From Planctomycetota bacterium (GTDB lineage: Bacteria; Planctomycetota; UBA1135; JADKAF01): a stretch of DNA of 64,000 nt. Position numbers and translations under genes: made by a program. Below the pieces are notes generated by a model that had not been told where the DNA came from, ran no database searches, and worked only from the letters and a program-made list of their open reading frames with translations. The stretch lies in the NCBI GenBank assembly GCA_016793245.1, contig JAEUHW010000378.1:1-64000 (forward strand), in the 5' to 3' direction. This document shows, piece after piece, positions 17,429 to 26,680 of this stretch (positions are counted from its first letter, which is position 1; every line of letters starts with the position of its first letter).

Positions 17429-19066
17429 ATGCGATGGCTGGTTCTCGGAGTCGTGGCGGAGACGGCGCTGCTCTGCGTGCTCGGGCTCTACCTCTGGGCG
17501 GGTGAAGACGCCGCGCCGGCGGGATCTCCGCCCACCCGCGCCAGCGCCGAGACGGAGCACCGCGGTGCTTCGAGCTCGAGCGTAATCGGGCGAGAGCGCG
17601 TGCAGCGCGAAGTCGCGATCGCGAACGAGATCGCCGGCAGCTCTACGGAGGCGGCGACCGAGTTCGGCATCGTGCTCCGCGGGCACGTCCGCGACGAGCA
17701 CGGCAAGCCGATCCGCGAGGCGAGTCTCGGCGTCGGTCGCGACGGGAACTTCGAGCTCGCGAAGACGAGCGCGAGCGGCGCCTTCGCCGTGGCGTTCCTC
17801 TCACCCGGAGGAGCGCAGCTCTCCGCCGAGGCGTCGGGCTATGCGCTGCTGCGGCGAGAGATCGAGATCGGCGAGGAGCCGGTGCAGGAGCTGGAGCTCG
17901 TGCTCCGCGAAGTGCTGCGCATCGCGGTGTTCGTGCGCGGGCCGGATGGCGCGGTGCTCGATCGCCGGAACCTGCCTTGGTCTCGCGGAGGCGAGCCCGT
18001 GGTCGTCGCGACGCGCGAGCCCTGGAGCACGGAGTTGCCGATGGCGGCGTCGGCTCCGCTGCGTCGCATCGGTGTGAGTCAGTGGTTCTCGCTGCAGTCC
18101 TTCGCGAGGCAGGGGCTCCCGCAGACGCTGAGAGATCGGCCGGACGCTCTCGGTGAGCTCTGCCTCGAAGCTCCACCACCGCTCCACGCGCATCTCCTCT
18201 CCGGAACCGTGCGCCTCGCGAGCGCGATGATCGTCGCCGGACCATCGGAGCTCGAGTTCCGAATCGATCCCGAGGCGATCCGCGCGCAGCGCGGTCGCGT
18301 GCACCTGCGAGTGCTCGAGGCGGAGAGTGGGGCCCCACTCGCGGGCGCGCAGATCGAGCTGCAGATCGGCTCGCAGATGGGGCAGACCGCTAGCAGCGAC
18401 GAGGAGGGTCGGGCGGAGCTCGACGCGGTTCCGCCGGGCTTGGGGACTCTAGGCGTCTCGGCTCGGCAGAGAGAGAGCCTGCGTCGAAGCGTGCGCCTCG
18501 CTCCGGGAGCATCGCTCGACATGGGCGATGTCTTGCTCACGCGAGAAGTGCGGATCACCGGTCGGGTGCTCGACGCCGAGGGGCGCGCGGTCGCGGGTGC
18601 TTGGGTCAAAGCCGCGCCGCTCGAGGACCGGGAGTCCGCTCCGCTCTTGGATCGCCTGCCCACGGGGGTGTGCGATGCGGCGGGACAATTCACCATGCCG
18701 GCGCTCGGACGTCGGCGCTATCTCCTCATGGCACGCTTCGGTCATGGCCTTGCGGACGAGTTCTCCGGGGACTTCGTCGTCGATGCGAGCACCGGCGAGG
18801 TCGCGCCGCTCGAGCTCCGCATCGCGCCCACGACCATCGTCGCTCTCCGCCGCACTCGCGAAGAACCGCGCGATGAGCTCTTGATCGTGCGCCGCGACGA
18901 TGGAGCTGCCGTTCGCAGCGCCAGCTTGGCCGAGGATCACTTTCCTGCGGCGCTGCGCTTGGCGCCGGGGAGCTACGAGCTCGCGCTTTGCGGTCCCGAT
19001 GGCCGCGCGCGCTGGAGCCAGCAACTCGTCGTCGGCAAGGAACGTCTGGAGGTCGAGCTGCCATGA
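17429..19066 (+). CDS. Membrane-anchored carboxypeptidase-regulatory-like protein 1
   Basis: A 545-residue protein, first of four paralogues in a row. The start is supported by GGAGGA at 17414-17419, nine bases ahead. Residues 1-22 form an uncleaved-looking membrane anchor, then a linker to about 75. Carboxypeptidase-regulatory-like (transthyretin-type) beta domains follow: one near 82-145 (GHVRDEHGKPIREASLGV ... GAFAVAFLSPGG), one near 293-350 (APLAGAQIELQIG, then a DEEGRAELDAVPPG turn), and a third near 365-440 (ITGRVLDAEGRAVAGAWVK). Such domains are non-enzymatic in most envelope proteins. It ends in LEVELP, a closing pattern shared with its three neighbours. Its stop overlaps the next ATG (ATGA). 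Function unknown. Confidence 0.82.
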   Translation: MRWLVLGVVAETALLCVLGLYLWAGEDAAPAGSPPTRASAETEHRGASSSSVIGRERVQREVAIANEIAGSSTEAATEFGIVLRGHVRDEHGKPIREASLGVGRDGNFELAKTSASGAFAVAFLSPGGAQLSAEASGYALLRREIEIGEEPVQELELVLREVLRIAVFVRGPDGAVLDRRNLPWSRGGEPVVVATREPWSTELPMAASAPLRRIGVSQWFSLQSFARQGLPQTLRDRPDALGELCLEAPPPLHAHLLSGTVRLASAMIVAGPSELEFRIDPEAIRAQRGRVHLRVLEAESGAPLAGAQIELQIGSQMGQTASSDEEGRAELDAVPPGLGTLGVSARQRESLRRSVRLAPGASLDMGDVLLTREVRITGRVLDAEGRAVAGAWVKAAPLEDRESAPLLDRLPTGVCDAAGQFTMPALGRRRYLLMARFGHGLADEFSGDFVVDASTGEVAPLELRIAPTTIVALRRTREEPRDELLIVRRDDGAAVRSASLAEDHFPAALRLAPGSYELALCGPDGRARWSQQLVVGKERLEVELP

Positions 19067-20727
19067 GCGAGCCCCTGCAAGCCGAACGCGCTCCGGCGCT
19101 GCGGCGCGCGTTGCTGGCCATCGCCTGCGTCGAAGCGCTGCTGCTCCTGCTCGGCGGTGGTGTGCTGCTCTCGCGCTGGGGCGGAGAGCGCGGCCGCTCG
19201 CGCGAGCTCCTTCCGCCTCCGAGTGAACCCGCGCTCGAGGCGGAGTCTCTTCCTGCAGGGCGCGAAGCAGGAGCGCGAAGCGCGAACGAGCGCGGCGCTG
19301 CAGCGCCCGTCGTCGCGAGTGCGCCCTCTCCGACGCCGCGCGCGACGGAGGGGCTCTTGCTCGGCCGCTTCGTCGATGAAGCCGGTCAGGCGCTCGCGAA
19401 CGTGCGAGGGGCGCTCTACGCCTCCGATCGGAGCCCGGACTCGCACCGCGAGCTCGCGGCGGATGCGCGCGGTCGCTTCGTCTGCGCGGGGCTAGCTCTC
19501 GGAAGCTACGAGCTCGGCGCCGAGGTGAGCGGCTGCCTGCCGCTCCGCGAGACGATCGAGATCGTGGAGGCGAGCGCGCCGCTGCGGCGCGACTTCGTGC
19601 TGCGGAGAGCGCTCGTGCTCGGGGTTCGCGTGCGAACGCCGAGCGGGGAGCCCTTGCTCACCGCGCTGATGCCGCGCTGGCAGCAGATGCGCGTCATGCC
19701 GCACTCCCTCGTGACGGTGGAAGCGACGCGCTGGGAGCCGCGCTTCGCGTACCTGACGACCTCGACGGGAGGAGCGCGCTTCAGCGTGGGACGCTGGAGC
19801 CTCGGAGCCGCGGCTCCCGAGAGCGGCTTGCCGAACGACATCCTGGGCAGCTTCGCGCTCGATCGAGAGGAAGCGCTGTGGGTGAGCGTCTTCGTGCGCT
19901 CGAGCCTCGTCGCGAAGCAGGCCGTCCCGAGCGGTCAACGCTTGATCGATCTCGTCGTCGATCCCGCGGCGATCGATGCGCAGCTCGCGCGCTTGCGAGT
20001 GCGCTTGCTCGATGGCGCGAGCGGCGCGCCGCTGGCCGATGTTCGAGTGGGATTGCACGATTCGAGCGGCGACACGGCCCCGGTGCGCACCGATGCCGAA
20101 GGGCGCGTCGCGTTCGCTTCCGTCGTGCCGGGGCTGTGGCAGCTCCACGCGTTCCTTCCCGACGAAGCTCCGCGCACGATCTGGATCGAACTGACACCGG
20201 GCCTCGACCTCGACCTCGGGGATCTGCGCCTCCACGCATCGCGGCGCGTGAAGGGGCGCGTCGAAGCGGGAACACGAGACGTGCGCGAGCTGCGGATCGA
20301 AGCGCTGTGTTCGGATCCGGTACCGCACCCTGCGCTACGCTTCTCCTCCGCGTCCGCTGGCGTCACCGCGGATGGCCGCTTCGAGCTGCGGCTTCCCCCC
20401 GGGCGCTTCCTGGTGCGCGCGACCGGCTCCGGAGGGGCCAGCGCCGACCTCGACGTGCGGGAGACCACGAGCGACGTTCTGCTCCTCACGCTGCGCGACG
20501 AGTCGCGCATCGAGGTCAGCGTGGGCAACCTCAGCGAGCCGACGCGCTGCGCGCTCTACGACCTCGAGCAGCGCCTGCTCCGGCGCCACTGGCTCCGCGA
20601 CGGACAGCAAGTGCATTGGCCTTGCCTGCCGGGGTCCTACGAGGTCGTGCTGGATACTCCGAGCGGGAGTCGCGAGGTGCGGAGGATCGAGGTCTCGGCC
20701 TCGCCGTTCGAGCTGCGGGTGCCGTAG
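19063..20727 (+). CDS. Membrane-anchored carboxypeptidase-regulatory-like protein 2
   Basis: A 554-residue paralogue of the preceding gene, coupled to it by an ATGA overlap. An N-terminal span (about 15-40, LLAIACVEALLLLLGGGVLL) is followed by a charged Ala/Arg/Pro linker. Regulatory-like beta domains include GLLLGRFVDEAGQALANVRG near residue 95 and RLLDGASGAPLADVRVG near 315, with the usual turn TDAEGRVAFASVVPG. The middle has a conserved block, VTVEATRWEPRF and later LDREEALWVSVFVRS, also found in paralogue 4 (ATRWEPERDF, LEEREPLWVSAALR), so these two are closest. It ends in FELRVP. No enzymatic residues can be recognised. Confidence 0.8.
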   Translation: MSEPLQAERAPALRRALLAIACVEALLLLLGGGVLLSRWGGERGRSRELLPPPSEPALEAESLPAGREAGARSANERGAAAPVVASAPSPTPRATEGLLLGRFVDEAGQALANVRGALYASDRSPDSHRELAADARGRFVCAGLALGSYELGAEVSGCLPLRETIEIVEASAPLRRDFVLRRALVLGVRVRTPSGEPLLTALMPRWQQMRVMPHSLVTVEATRWEPRFAYLTTSTGGARFSVGRWSLGAAAPESGLPNDILGSFALDREEALWVSVFVRSSLVAKQAVPSGQRLIDLVVDPAAIDAQLARLRVRLLDGASGAPLADVRVGLHDSSGDTAPVRTDAEGRVAFASVVPGLWQLHAFLPDEAPRTIWIELTPGLDLDLGDLRLHASRRVKGRVEAGTRDVRELRIEALCSDPVPHPALRFSSASAGVTADGRFELRLPPGRFLVRATGSGGASADLDVRETTSDVLLLTLRDESRIEVSVGNLSEPTRCALYDLEQRLLRRHWLRDGQQVHWPCLPGSYEVVLDTPSGSREVRRIEVSASPFELRVP

Positions 20728-20752
20728 GATCGCGTGCCTTGGAGGAGGTTCT

Positions 20753-20830
20753 ATGTCTCTTCGCGTTGCTCTTGGTTCGAGCCCTCGAGTTCTTTCCGAG
20801 CCGTGCATGCGTGCAGGAGCTGCTGCATGA
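20753..20830 (+). CDS. Possible 25-residue leader peptide
   Basis: A short frame (starting MSLRVALGSSPRV, ending RAGAAA) has a better ribosome-binding site than most genes here: GGAGGAGG at 20741-20748, four bases before ATG. Its stop TGA (20828-20830) overlaps the ATG of the next large gene at 20827 in an ATGA junction. It could be a translational-coupling leader. It could also be chance, or the relic of an older start, because the large gene has its own AGGAG at 20815. Confidence 0.4.
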   Translation: MSLRVALGSSPRVLSEPCMRAGAAA

Positions 20831-22434
20831 CCAGGCTTCAGATCTTCGTGGCGCTCGAGAGCGTGGTTCTGCTCGTGCTCGGCGTGATGTGGTGGAGCCG
20901 CGTCGATGTCGCTCCGAGCGAGAGCGGATCGCCGTCGCCTGCCTCGCTCGCGCATTCGCCGGCAGCGGAGACGAGCGCTCCTCTTCGGAGCGACGACGCA
21001 GCACAGGTCGATCGGCGCGAGCTCGAGCCGGTGACTTCGGCTCCCGCGCTCGATCCCGTGCTTTCGATCTGCGTCGCGGGCACGGTGCGGAACGAGCGCG
21101 GCGAAGCGATCGCCGGAGCGTGGGTCGGCTTCGAGAACGACGAGCGCACGGAGTCCGGACGGTCTACGACCAGCGGCGCCTATGTCGTGAGTGGCTTGAC
21201 CAGAGGCGCGTGGGATGTGAGCGCGTCGGCCGAAGGCTATGCTCCGATCGAAGAGCGCCGCGAGCTCGACGATCGAGCGTGGCAGAGCGTCGATCTCGTG
21301 CTGCGACCATGGATCGCGCTGCCCGTGCGCTTCGTCGATCGCGAAGGTCGTGCGCTCGCGCCCGAGAGCCTCGTGGGGCACATGGATGAGCTGCAGCTCC
21401 TCGCGACGGAGCAGCCGCTCGCGGCCGATCTGCGCCCTGCCGAAGATCAGAGGATCTCGGGATTGAGCCTCGGCTCCTGGCTCCGCACTTCGAATGCCGC
21501 GAGGAAGAAGTCCAAGGAGCTCGCCGCCGCGGGCATCGCCGGCGAACTACGGCTCTATCGCGAGCCGCCCGTCGTGGCGACGTTGCTCTATCGCCATTTG
21601 CGCATCGCGGAGCAACGCGTCGAGCCTGGGCAGCACGAGCTCGCGTTCGCGCTCGACCCCGCAGACCTGGCGGCTAAGCAGGGCCGCGTGCGCTTGCGCC
21701 TCCTCGACGTCGCTACGAGCGTACCCTTGGCTGGAGTCACGATCCGCACCTCCGGTGGTCCTCGCAGCTCCGCCACTACCGATGAAACGGGGCACGCACT
21801 CTTGCAAGACGTGCATCCTGGGATCGTGTTGCTGGATGCCTTTCTGCCGGAGCACGAGATGCTGCGGATGCATGTGCGTGTCTCCGCTGGCGATGAGATC
21901 GACTTGGGCGAACTCCGCCTCTCTCGGCAGGTGCAACTGAAGGGCCGCGTGTTGCATGCGGATGGCAGCCCGGCGCGAGGGGCATCGATCACTTGGACCG
22001 CAGTGGAAGCGCGCTCCTGGCCGGCGCCACTGGACACGAGGATCACGACGAGCAGCGATCGAGACGGTCGCTTCACGATCCTCGCAGGTAGGCGGCGCTA
22101 TGTCGTGTTCGCCCGCAGCGCCGAAGGTGCGCGCGCCTTCGGCCTCGCTGACAACGCCGATCCTTCGTTCCAGGAGATCGTGTTGCGACTCGCAATCACG
22201 TCGCGCGTGAGGCTGAGCTACGACGACCGCGCTTCGAGAGGCAGCCTCCTCGTCGTGGAGTCGGCGGAGGGTTTGCCCGCGGCGGAAGTCACGCTCGACG
22301 GAGCGCGCTGGAATCGCCGCGTCGATCTGCCGTCGGGTCGCTACGTGGCGAAGGTCTTCGATATGGCCGATGTGCTGGTGAGCTCGCGGCCGTTCGAAGT
22401 CGCTGGATCGAGCCTGGAGCTCACGCTGCCATGA
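20827..22434 (+). CDS. Membrane-anchored carboxypeptidase-regulatory-like protein 3
   Basis: A 535-residue paralogue. The ATG at 20827 has AGGAG eight bases ahead and follows a short leader-like frame. The membrane anchor is residues 4-22 (LQIFVALESVVLLVLGVMWW). Beta domains: VAGTVRNERGEAIAGAWVG near 80, RLLDVATSVPLAGVTIR near 297 with TDETGHALLQDVHPG, and KGRVLHADGSPARGASITW near 373. It ends SSLELTLP. A 99-base gap separates it from the previous gene, the only gap in this block, so an internal promoter is possible. Its stop overlaps the next ATG. Function unknown; the anchor and domain order suggest a periplasm-facing structural or binding protein. Confidence 0.8.
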   Translation: MTRLQIFVALESVVLLVLGVMWWSRVDVAPSESGSPSPASLAHSPAAETSAPLRSDDAAQVDRRELEPVTSAPALDPVLSICVAGTVRNERGEAIAGAWVGFENDERTESGRSTTSGAYVVSGLTRGAWDVSASAEGYAPIEERRELDDRAWQSVDLVLRPWIALPVRFVDREGRALAPESLVGHMDELQLLATEQPLAADLRPAEDQRISGLSLGSWLRTSNAARKKSKELAAAGIAGELRLYREPPVVATLLYRHLRIAEQRVEPGQHELAFALDPADLAAKQGRVRLRLLDVATSVPLAGVTIRTSGGPRSSATTDETGHALLQDVHPGIVLLDAFLPEHEMLRMHVRVSAGDEIDLGELRLSRQVQLKGRVLHADGSPARGASITWTAVEARSWPAPLDTRITTSSDRDGRFTILAGRRRYVVFARSAEGARAFGLADNADPSFQEIVLRLAITSRVRLSYDDRASRGSLLVVESAEGLPAAEVTLDGARWNRRVDLPSGRYVAKVFDMADVLVSSRPFEVAGSSLELTLP

Positions 22435-24086
22435 ACACTTCTACTCCGCGGCCTAAGGGTGTGATCGCGCTGCGAGGGCTCGCGGTACTCCAAGCGCTCG
22501 CCATCGCTTGGATGGCGGCCGCATTGCTCGGGCAAGATCCGCCGAAGAGCACCGTCGATGCGCTTCGGTCGGCACGCGCCGAGGACGACCGAAGCGACGA
22601 TCTGCTCGCGAAAGCGAAGCCGATGGTGGAGCCGGCGCCGGAGCGCGCCACGACGACCAAGGTGAGCGAGCCGCATTCCGAGCGCACTCCGTTCGTCCCG
22701 CCCGCGGGCTCGATCGTGCTCGCGATCGTGCGCGACGATTCCGGGCGCGTACCGCGTCACGCGCGGCTGAGCCTGCGCCTCGAGAACACCACCGAGATCC
22801 TCGAGCGTCAGGATCCCGATGCACGTGGCGTCGCGCGCTTCGCTGGTTTGGCGCCAGGTTCCTATGAGTTGTTCGCCAACTGCGATGGGCATCGCGAGGC
22901 CCGCGTTTCGTTCACGTGCGCGGAAGGAACGCCGCCGCAGCGACTCGAGCTCCGGTTGGTCGCCTCGTGGATCCTCGGCGTGCGCTTCGAGACGAGCGAC
23001 GGGCGAGCGCATCACGAGCTCCGGAAGGAATGGGTGAAGCGCGATCGGCGCTTCTTCGATCTCCATGTCTCCGCGATCGCGACGCGCTGGGAGCCCGAGA
23101 GGGACTTCCCGCTGAGCTCGCTGCGCGACAACTTCTATGGCTTGGGGCTCTGGCGGAACTTCTCCACCATGGCCCGACCGGAGTTCTTGCCCGAGGGCTG
23201 CATCGAGTACCTGGAACTCGAGGAGCGCGAGCCGCTCTGGGTCAGTGCCGCGCTGCGCCACCGCGTGCTGGCGAAGCAGCGCGTAGAGCCGACGCAGTCC
23301 GTCGTCGTCTTCAAGATCGACGAGGCCGAGCTCTTCGCCCAGCTCGCGACGCTGCGTGTGCGGATCGTGGATGCGCTTCGAGCTCAGCCCGTACCCGGTG
23401 CCCGAGTCGAGCTCAGCGATCAGCAGAGCGGGGGGAGCGGCGAGGTGACCGATGCCGAAGGGCGCATCGAGCTACGTCACTTGCGGCCGGGCTGGCTGGT
23501 GCTCAGCGCGACCAAGGATGGCGCCAGCACCAGCGATCTCCGGGTCCAACTCGAGCCGGGAGAGATCCTCGATCTCGGTGATCTCCCGATTCGAGCCACG
23601 CAGAGCGTCTCCGTGCGCTGCGAGGGGCTCCCGAGCGACGCGAAGGACTTCTATCTCTGGGCCATCGCGCTCGATCCGCCGCCGCATGCAGCGCTCAAGT
23701 CGATCAGCCACCGCGCGATCAGCACGGGCGGCGATGGCTTTCGGTTCCAGCTCCCCGAGGGGCGCTACGCGCTGCGTGCCACCGGTGCGGGTGGTGCGAG
23801 CCTCGAGATCGATACGCGCGCCCTCGGTGCGGAACCCGTGGTGCTGCGCCTCGCTCCCGAAGCCGCCTTCCGCATCGACTCGCGCGCGAAGGGCGAGGCG
23901 ATCGAGATGGCGATCTCCGATGCGAGCGGAAGGCGCGTCGCGCGCTATGTGCTGAGCTTCGATCGGCCATTCGAGATCTGGAGCCTTCCGGGTCCCCACA
24001 AGATCGAGCTCACCGGGCGCGACGGGGTGACCGTCGTGCGCGAGGTCGCGCTGCCGCCCGAGGGGCTGAACGTGCAGGTGCCCTGA
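22431..24086 (+). CDS. Membrane-anchored carboxypeptidase-regulatory-like protein 4
   Basis: A 551-residue fourth paralogue, coupled by ATGA to the third. The anchor lies at about 12-33 (ALRGLAVLQALAIAWMAAAL). Beta domains: IVRDDSGRVPRHARLSLRL near 100, RIVDALRAQPVPGARVEL near 310 with TDAEGRIELRHLRPG, and a degenerate third copy after DLPIRATQSVSVRCEG. It shares the ATRWEP and LWVSA blocks with paralogue 2 and ends in LNVQVP. There is no following overlap; the next gene starts 92 bases on and has a different type of product. Confidence 0.8.
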   Translation: MNTSTPRPKGVIALRGLAVLQALAIAWMAAALLGQDPPKSTVDALRSARAEDDRSDDLLAKAKPMVEPAPERATTTKVSEPHSERTPFVPPAGSIVLAIVRDDSGRVPRHARLSLRLENTTEILERQDPDARGVARFAGLAPGSYELFANCDGHREARVSFTCAEGTPPQRLELRLVASWILGVRFETSDGRAHHELRKEWVKRDRRFFDLHVSAIATRWEPERDFPLSSLRDNFYGLGLWRNFSTMARPEFLPEGCIEYLELEEREPLWVSAALRHRVLAKQRVEPTQSVVVFKIDEAELFAQLATLRVRIVDALRAQPVPGARVELSDQQSGGSGEVTDAEGRIELRHLRPGWLVLSATKDGASTSDLRVQLEPGEILDLGDLPIRATQSVSVRCEGLPSDAKDFYLWAIALDPPPHAALKSISHRAISTGGDGFRFQLPEGRYALRATGAGGASLEIDTRALGAEPVVLRLAPEAAFRIDSRAKGEAIEMAISDASGRRVARYVLSFDRPFEIWSLPGPHKIELTGRDGVTVVREVALPPEGLNVQVP

Positions 24087-24177
24087 GAAGCCGCGGCAGG
24101 GATTCTTCACGCCCACTTCTGCTGGGACCCCTCCCGCGATGGGATGGGGTCGCGCCTCGAACCACGCTCTCTGCCGC

Positions 24178-26025
24178 ATGCTCGCACGTTCCCTCCTCTG
24201 CATCCTCCTCGCGCTCGCCTCGAGCCCCGCGTTCGCCCAGGTCGACGGCGCCAAGGTGAATGCCGCCATCGACCGCGGCGTCGATTGGCTGCTGCGCATC
24301 CAGCGCCTCGATGGCACGTGGAGCGCGCACGAGCACGGGAACTACCAGTCGGGGCCGACGGCCTTGGCGCTGCTCACCTTGCTGAAGTGCGGCGTGCCCG
24401 AGGGCCATCCCGCGGTGCGGCGCGCGCTCGCGTATCTCGAGGCGCATCCGCCCAGGAAGACCTACTCGCTCGGCTGCTATCTGATGGCGCTGCACGCGCT
24501 GAAGGATCCGCCGCGCGCAGCGCTGGAGCGCAGCTTGGAGCTCTTGCTCGAAGCGCAGCCGGGCTCGCAGTACATCGCCTATCCCGAAGGTGGCGGCGAC
24601 CTCTCGTGCCAGCAGTACGCGGCGCTCGGCTACAAGGTCGCGCTCGAGCGTGGGCTCAAGATCCCGCTCGAGGTCTTCGAGCGGCTGGCGAAGCACCTCG
24701 TGCGCTCGCAGTACGAGCACGGTGGGTTCGGCTACACGCCGATGGACACGCCGACGGGCAGCATGACCGCTGCGGGCGCCGCGTGTCTGCTGATCTGCAA
24801 GCAGGCGTTCCTCGCGAGCGGGCGCGGCAAGGCGTGGCTGCCGCAGATCGACGACGGCGTGAAGCGCGCCGAACGCTGGATCGAGTTGAACTGGGCGGGG
24901 CCGGGCAATCCGCGTCCGGGCCGCGACCCCGGTGAGGCCGACGGCTGGCAGTACTACTACCTCTACGGGCTCGAGCGCTTCGGCGCGTTCGCGAGCTTGG
25001 AGCTCTTCGGCAAGTATCCGTGGTACACGATCGGCGCCGAGTGGCTGCTCGAGAAGCAGGAGGGCAACGGGCGCTGGCCGGCGCCGTGGGATCGGCAGGA
25101 CGAGTTCGACACCTGCTTCGCGCTGCTTTTTCTGCGCCGCGCGAGCGCGCCATCGACGGGCTCGACGCCGGTGCGGCGCTTCGACGACTCGTTCGGCGCG
25201 GACGATGAGAGCAAGCCCGTGTCGATCCGCGGCAACGTGACACCGGACGGCCTGCTGCAGTTCTGGATCGCGCGCTACGGCAAGGCGACGCGCGAGGCGC
25301 ACGAGGTGGAACGCGAGGGGAAGCGCGGCCTCGCGGTCTCCCGCGTCGAGTGGTTCGTCGATGGCGCTCTCGTGGGCTCGCACGATCGCGATCCCGCCCA
25401 GCTCGTGCGCGACGAGCGCTTCGCCCATCGCTTGAAGGTCGAAGCCAACGGCGAGCGCAAGGTGCAGGCGCGTGTGCATCTGCTCGGTCGCGAGGGCGCG
25501 CCCCTGTTCATCGACTCGCCGCTCGAGACGGCGCGCGTCTCGATCCTCTTCGCCGCGCGCGAGCAGGAGCTCTGCGAGGCGGTGAAGACGAACCTGCTGC
25601 GCCCCGAGCTGATCGAGTCGGTGAACGCATCCTCGCAGCTCGACGACGGCTGGTGGAGCGCTCGCAGCGCCGTCGACCAGCGCCACGCGACGGGCTGGCG
25701 CGCGCGCGCCGAGGACGAGACGCCCACGCTCACGCTCGCGTTCTCGACCCCGATCACCGCGCAGCGCCTCGAGCTCTCGCACGTGACGCCGCGCCCCGAT
25801 GCCACGCTCGACGAGTGGGCCGCGGCGACCAAGGTCTCGGTCAAGATCAACGGCGCGAAGGCCCAGATCTTCGAGCTCGGCACGGCGCGCGACCAGCGCC
25901 ATCGCATCGCGCTCGAGAAGCCCGCGCGCATCCGCAAGCTCGAGCTCGTGATCCTGGCGCGCGCTCCCGGCAAGCACGGCAGCCGCGAGGTCGGCTTCCA
26001 GGAGCTCGAGCTCTTCGCCCGCTGA
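24178..26025 (+). CDS. Exported squalene-cyclase-like toroid protein
   Basis: A 615-residue protein with a signal peptide (start MLARSLLCILLALASS, cleavage after AFA near 20). Residues 25-330 form an alpha/alpha toroid of the prenyltransferase/squalene-oxidase repeat type: DGTWSAHEHGNYQSGPTALA, YEHGGFGYTPMDTPTGSM and NGRWPAPWDRQDEFDTCFAL mark successive repeats. The DxDD motif of true cyclases is absent, and the protein is exported, so a terpene substrate is unlikely. The C-terminal part (about 455-615) looks like an F5/8 type C (discoidin-like) beta sandwich. Planctomycetes carry many such exported toroid proteins of unknown role. The start at 24178 is chosen for the signal peptide. Confidence 0.8.
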   Translation: MLARSLLCILLALASSPAFAQVDGAKVNAAIDRGVDWLLRIQRLDGTWSAHEHGNYQSGPTALALLTLLKCGVPEGHPAVRRALAYLEAHPPRKTYSLGCYLMALHALKDPPRAALERSLELLLEAQPGSQYIAYPEGGGDLSCQQYAALGYKVALERGLKIPLEVFERLAKHLVRSQYEHGGFGYTPMDTPTGSMTAAGAACLLICKQAFLASGRGKAWLPQIDDGVKRAERWIELNWAGPGNPRPGRDPGEADGWQYYYLYGLERFGAFASLELFGKYPWYTIGAEWLLEKQEGNGRWPAPWDRQDEFDTCFALLFLRRASAPSTGSTPVRRFDDSFGADDESKPVSIRGNVTPDGLLQFWIARYGKATREAHEVEREGKRGLAVSRVEWFVDGALVGSHDRDPAQLVRDERFAHRLKVEANGERKVQARVHLLGREGAPLFIDSPLETARVSILFAAREQELCEAVKTNLLRPELIESVNASSQLDDGWWSARSAVDQRHATGWRARAEDETPTLTLAFSTPITAQRLELSHVTPRPDATLDEWAAATKVSVKINGAKAQIFELGTARDQRHRIALEKPARIRKLELVILARAPGKHGSREVGFQELELFAR

Positions 26026-26026
26026 C

Positions 26027-26069
26027 CCACTGTACAGAAAAGGTGCCAGGCACCTTTTCTGTACAGTGG
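26027..26069. terminator. Perfect 43-bp palindrome between convergent genes
   Basis: Two 21-base arms pair without mismatch around a single A (26048). The core is AAAAGGTGCC-A-GGCACCTTTT, so each strand has a strong stem with T residues in its 3' arm. It begins two bases after the toroid gene's stop and ends eight bases before the stop of the minus-strand START-like gene. It fits a bidirectional terminator but is longer and more perfect than the others here, which suggests a dispersed palindromic element put to that use. Confidence 0.75.
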
Positions 26070-26077
26070 CTGACGGA

Positions 26078-26527
26078 TCACGTCTTCTCGACGAGCTTCC
26101 GCAGCGTCTTGAAGAAGCTCCGCGCCTGCATCTTCGCGAGCCAGCCGAAGAGCAGCATGAAGAAGCGCATGACCGCTCCGGCCTGCTCGAGCCCGCAGGA
26201 GTAGTCGAGCGCGGTCGTGTTCGGTCCGAGCGCCTCCAGACGGTAGCTGACCGCCATCTTCGCCTTCGGACCGAAGCAGCCGCCGGTCATGGTCAGCGCC
26301 ATGTGACGCGGCGGCTGCCACGCGGTCATCGTGCCTTGATAGGTGGAGACCTTGCGGCCCTCCTGGATCTGCATCTCGAAGGTCGAGCCGACGCGGGTCG
26401 GGGCCGGCGAGGTGGCGCGGTTCGAGAGGAGCCCCTTCATCCATTGCTTCTGCAGCTCGGGCTCCTCTATATGGCGCCAGAGGACCTCGGGGGAGCAACG
26501 GAACTCTTCGCGGAACTGGATGGGCAT
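26078..26527 (-). CDS. SRPBCC/START-like family protein
   Basis: A 149-residue single-domain protein with the helix-grip pattern of the polyketide-cyclase/START superfamily: an opening strand IQFREEFRCSPEVLWRHI, the middle GSTFEMQIQEGRKVSTYQG and ALTMTGGCFGPKAKMAVSYR, and a long C-terminal helix rich in Phe and Leu. Such proteins bind hydrophobic ligands in a deep cavity; the ligand here is unknown. ATG 26527 is chosen; the longer form starts with TTG inside a palindrome and adds 13 unconvincing residues. Cytoplasmic, no signal. Confidence 0.75.
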   Translation of the reverse strand: MPIQFREEFRCSPEVLWRHIEEPELQKQWMKGLLSNRATSPAPTRVGSTFEMQIQEGRKVSTYQGTMTAWQPPRHMALTMTGGCFGPKAKMAVSYRLEALGPNTTALDYSCGLEQAGAVMRFFMLLFGWLAKMQARSFFKTLRKLVEKT

Positions 26528-26556
26528 GGGCGAGGCCGGTGTTGGTCGGGAGCGGT

Positions 26557-26595
26557 CATCGATCAAATAGGGGTCAGACCCCTATTTGATCGATG
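26557..26595. repeat. Perfect 39-bp palindrome, GGGGTC-A-GACCCC core
   Basis: Nineteen-base arms pair perfectly around A26576; the sequence ATCAAATAGGGGTC is mirrored by its complement. It lies just upstream of the START-like gene. Confidence 0.75.
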
Positions 26596-26680
26596 GCGGT
26601 ACGCAGGGGGCGCGCGAGTTCTTGGAGCGGCTTCGGATTTTGAGGCGCGGTGGACCCGGTGAGGGCCGCGCCGTCGCGCC

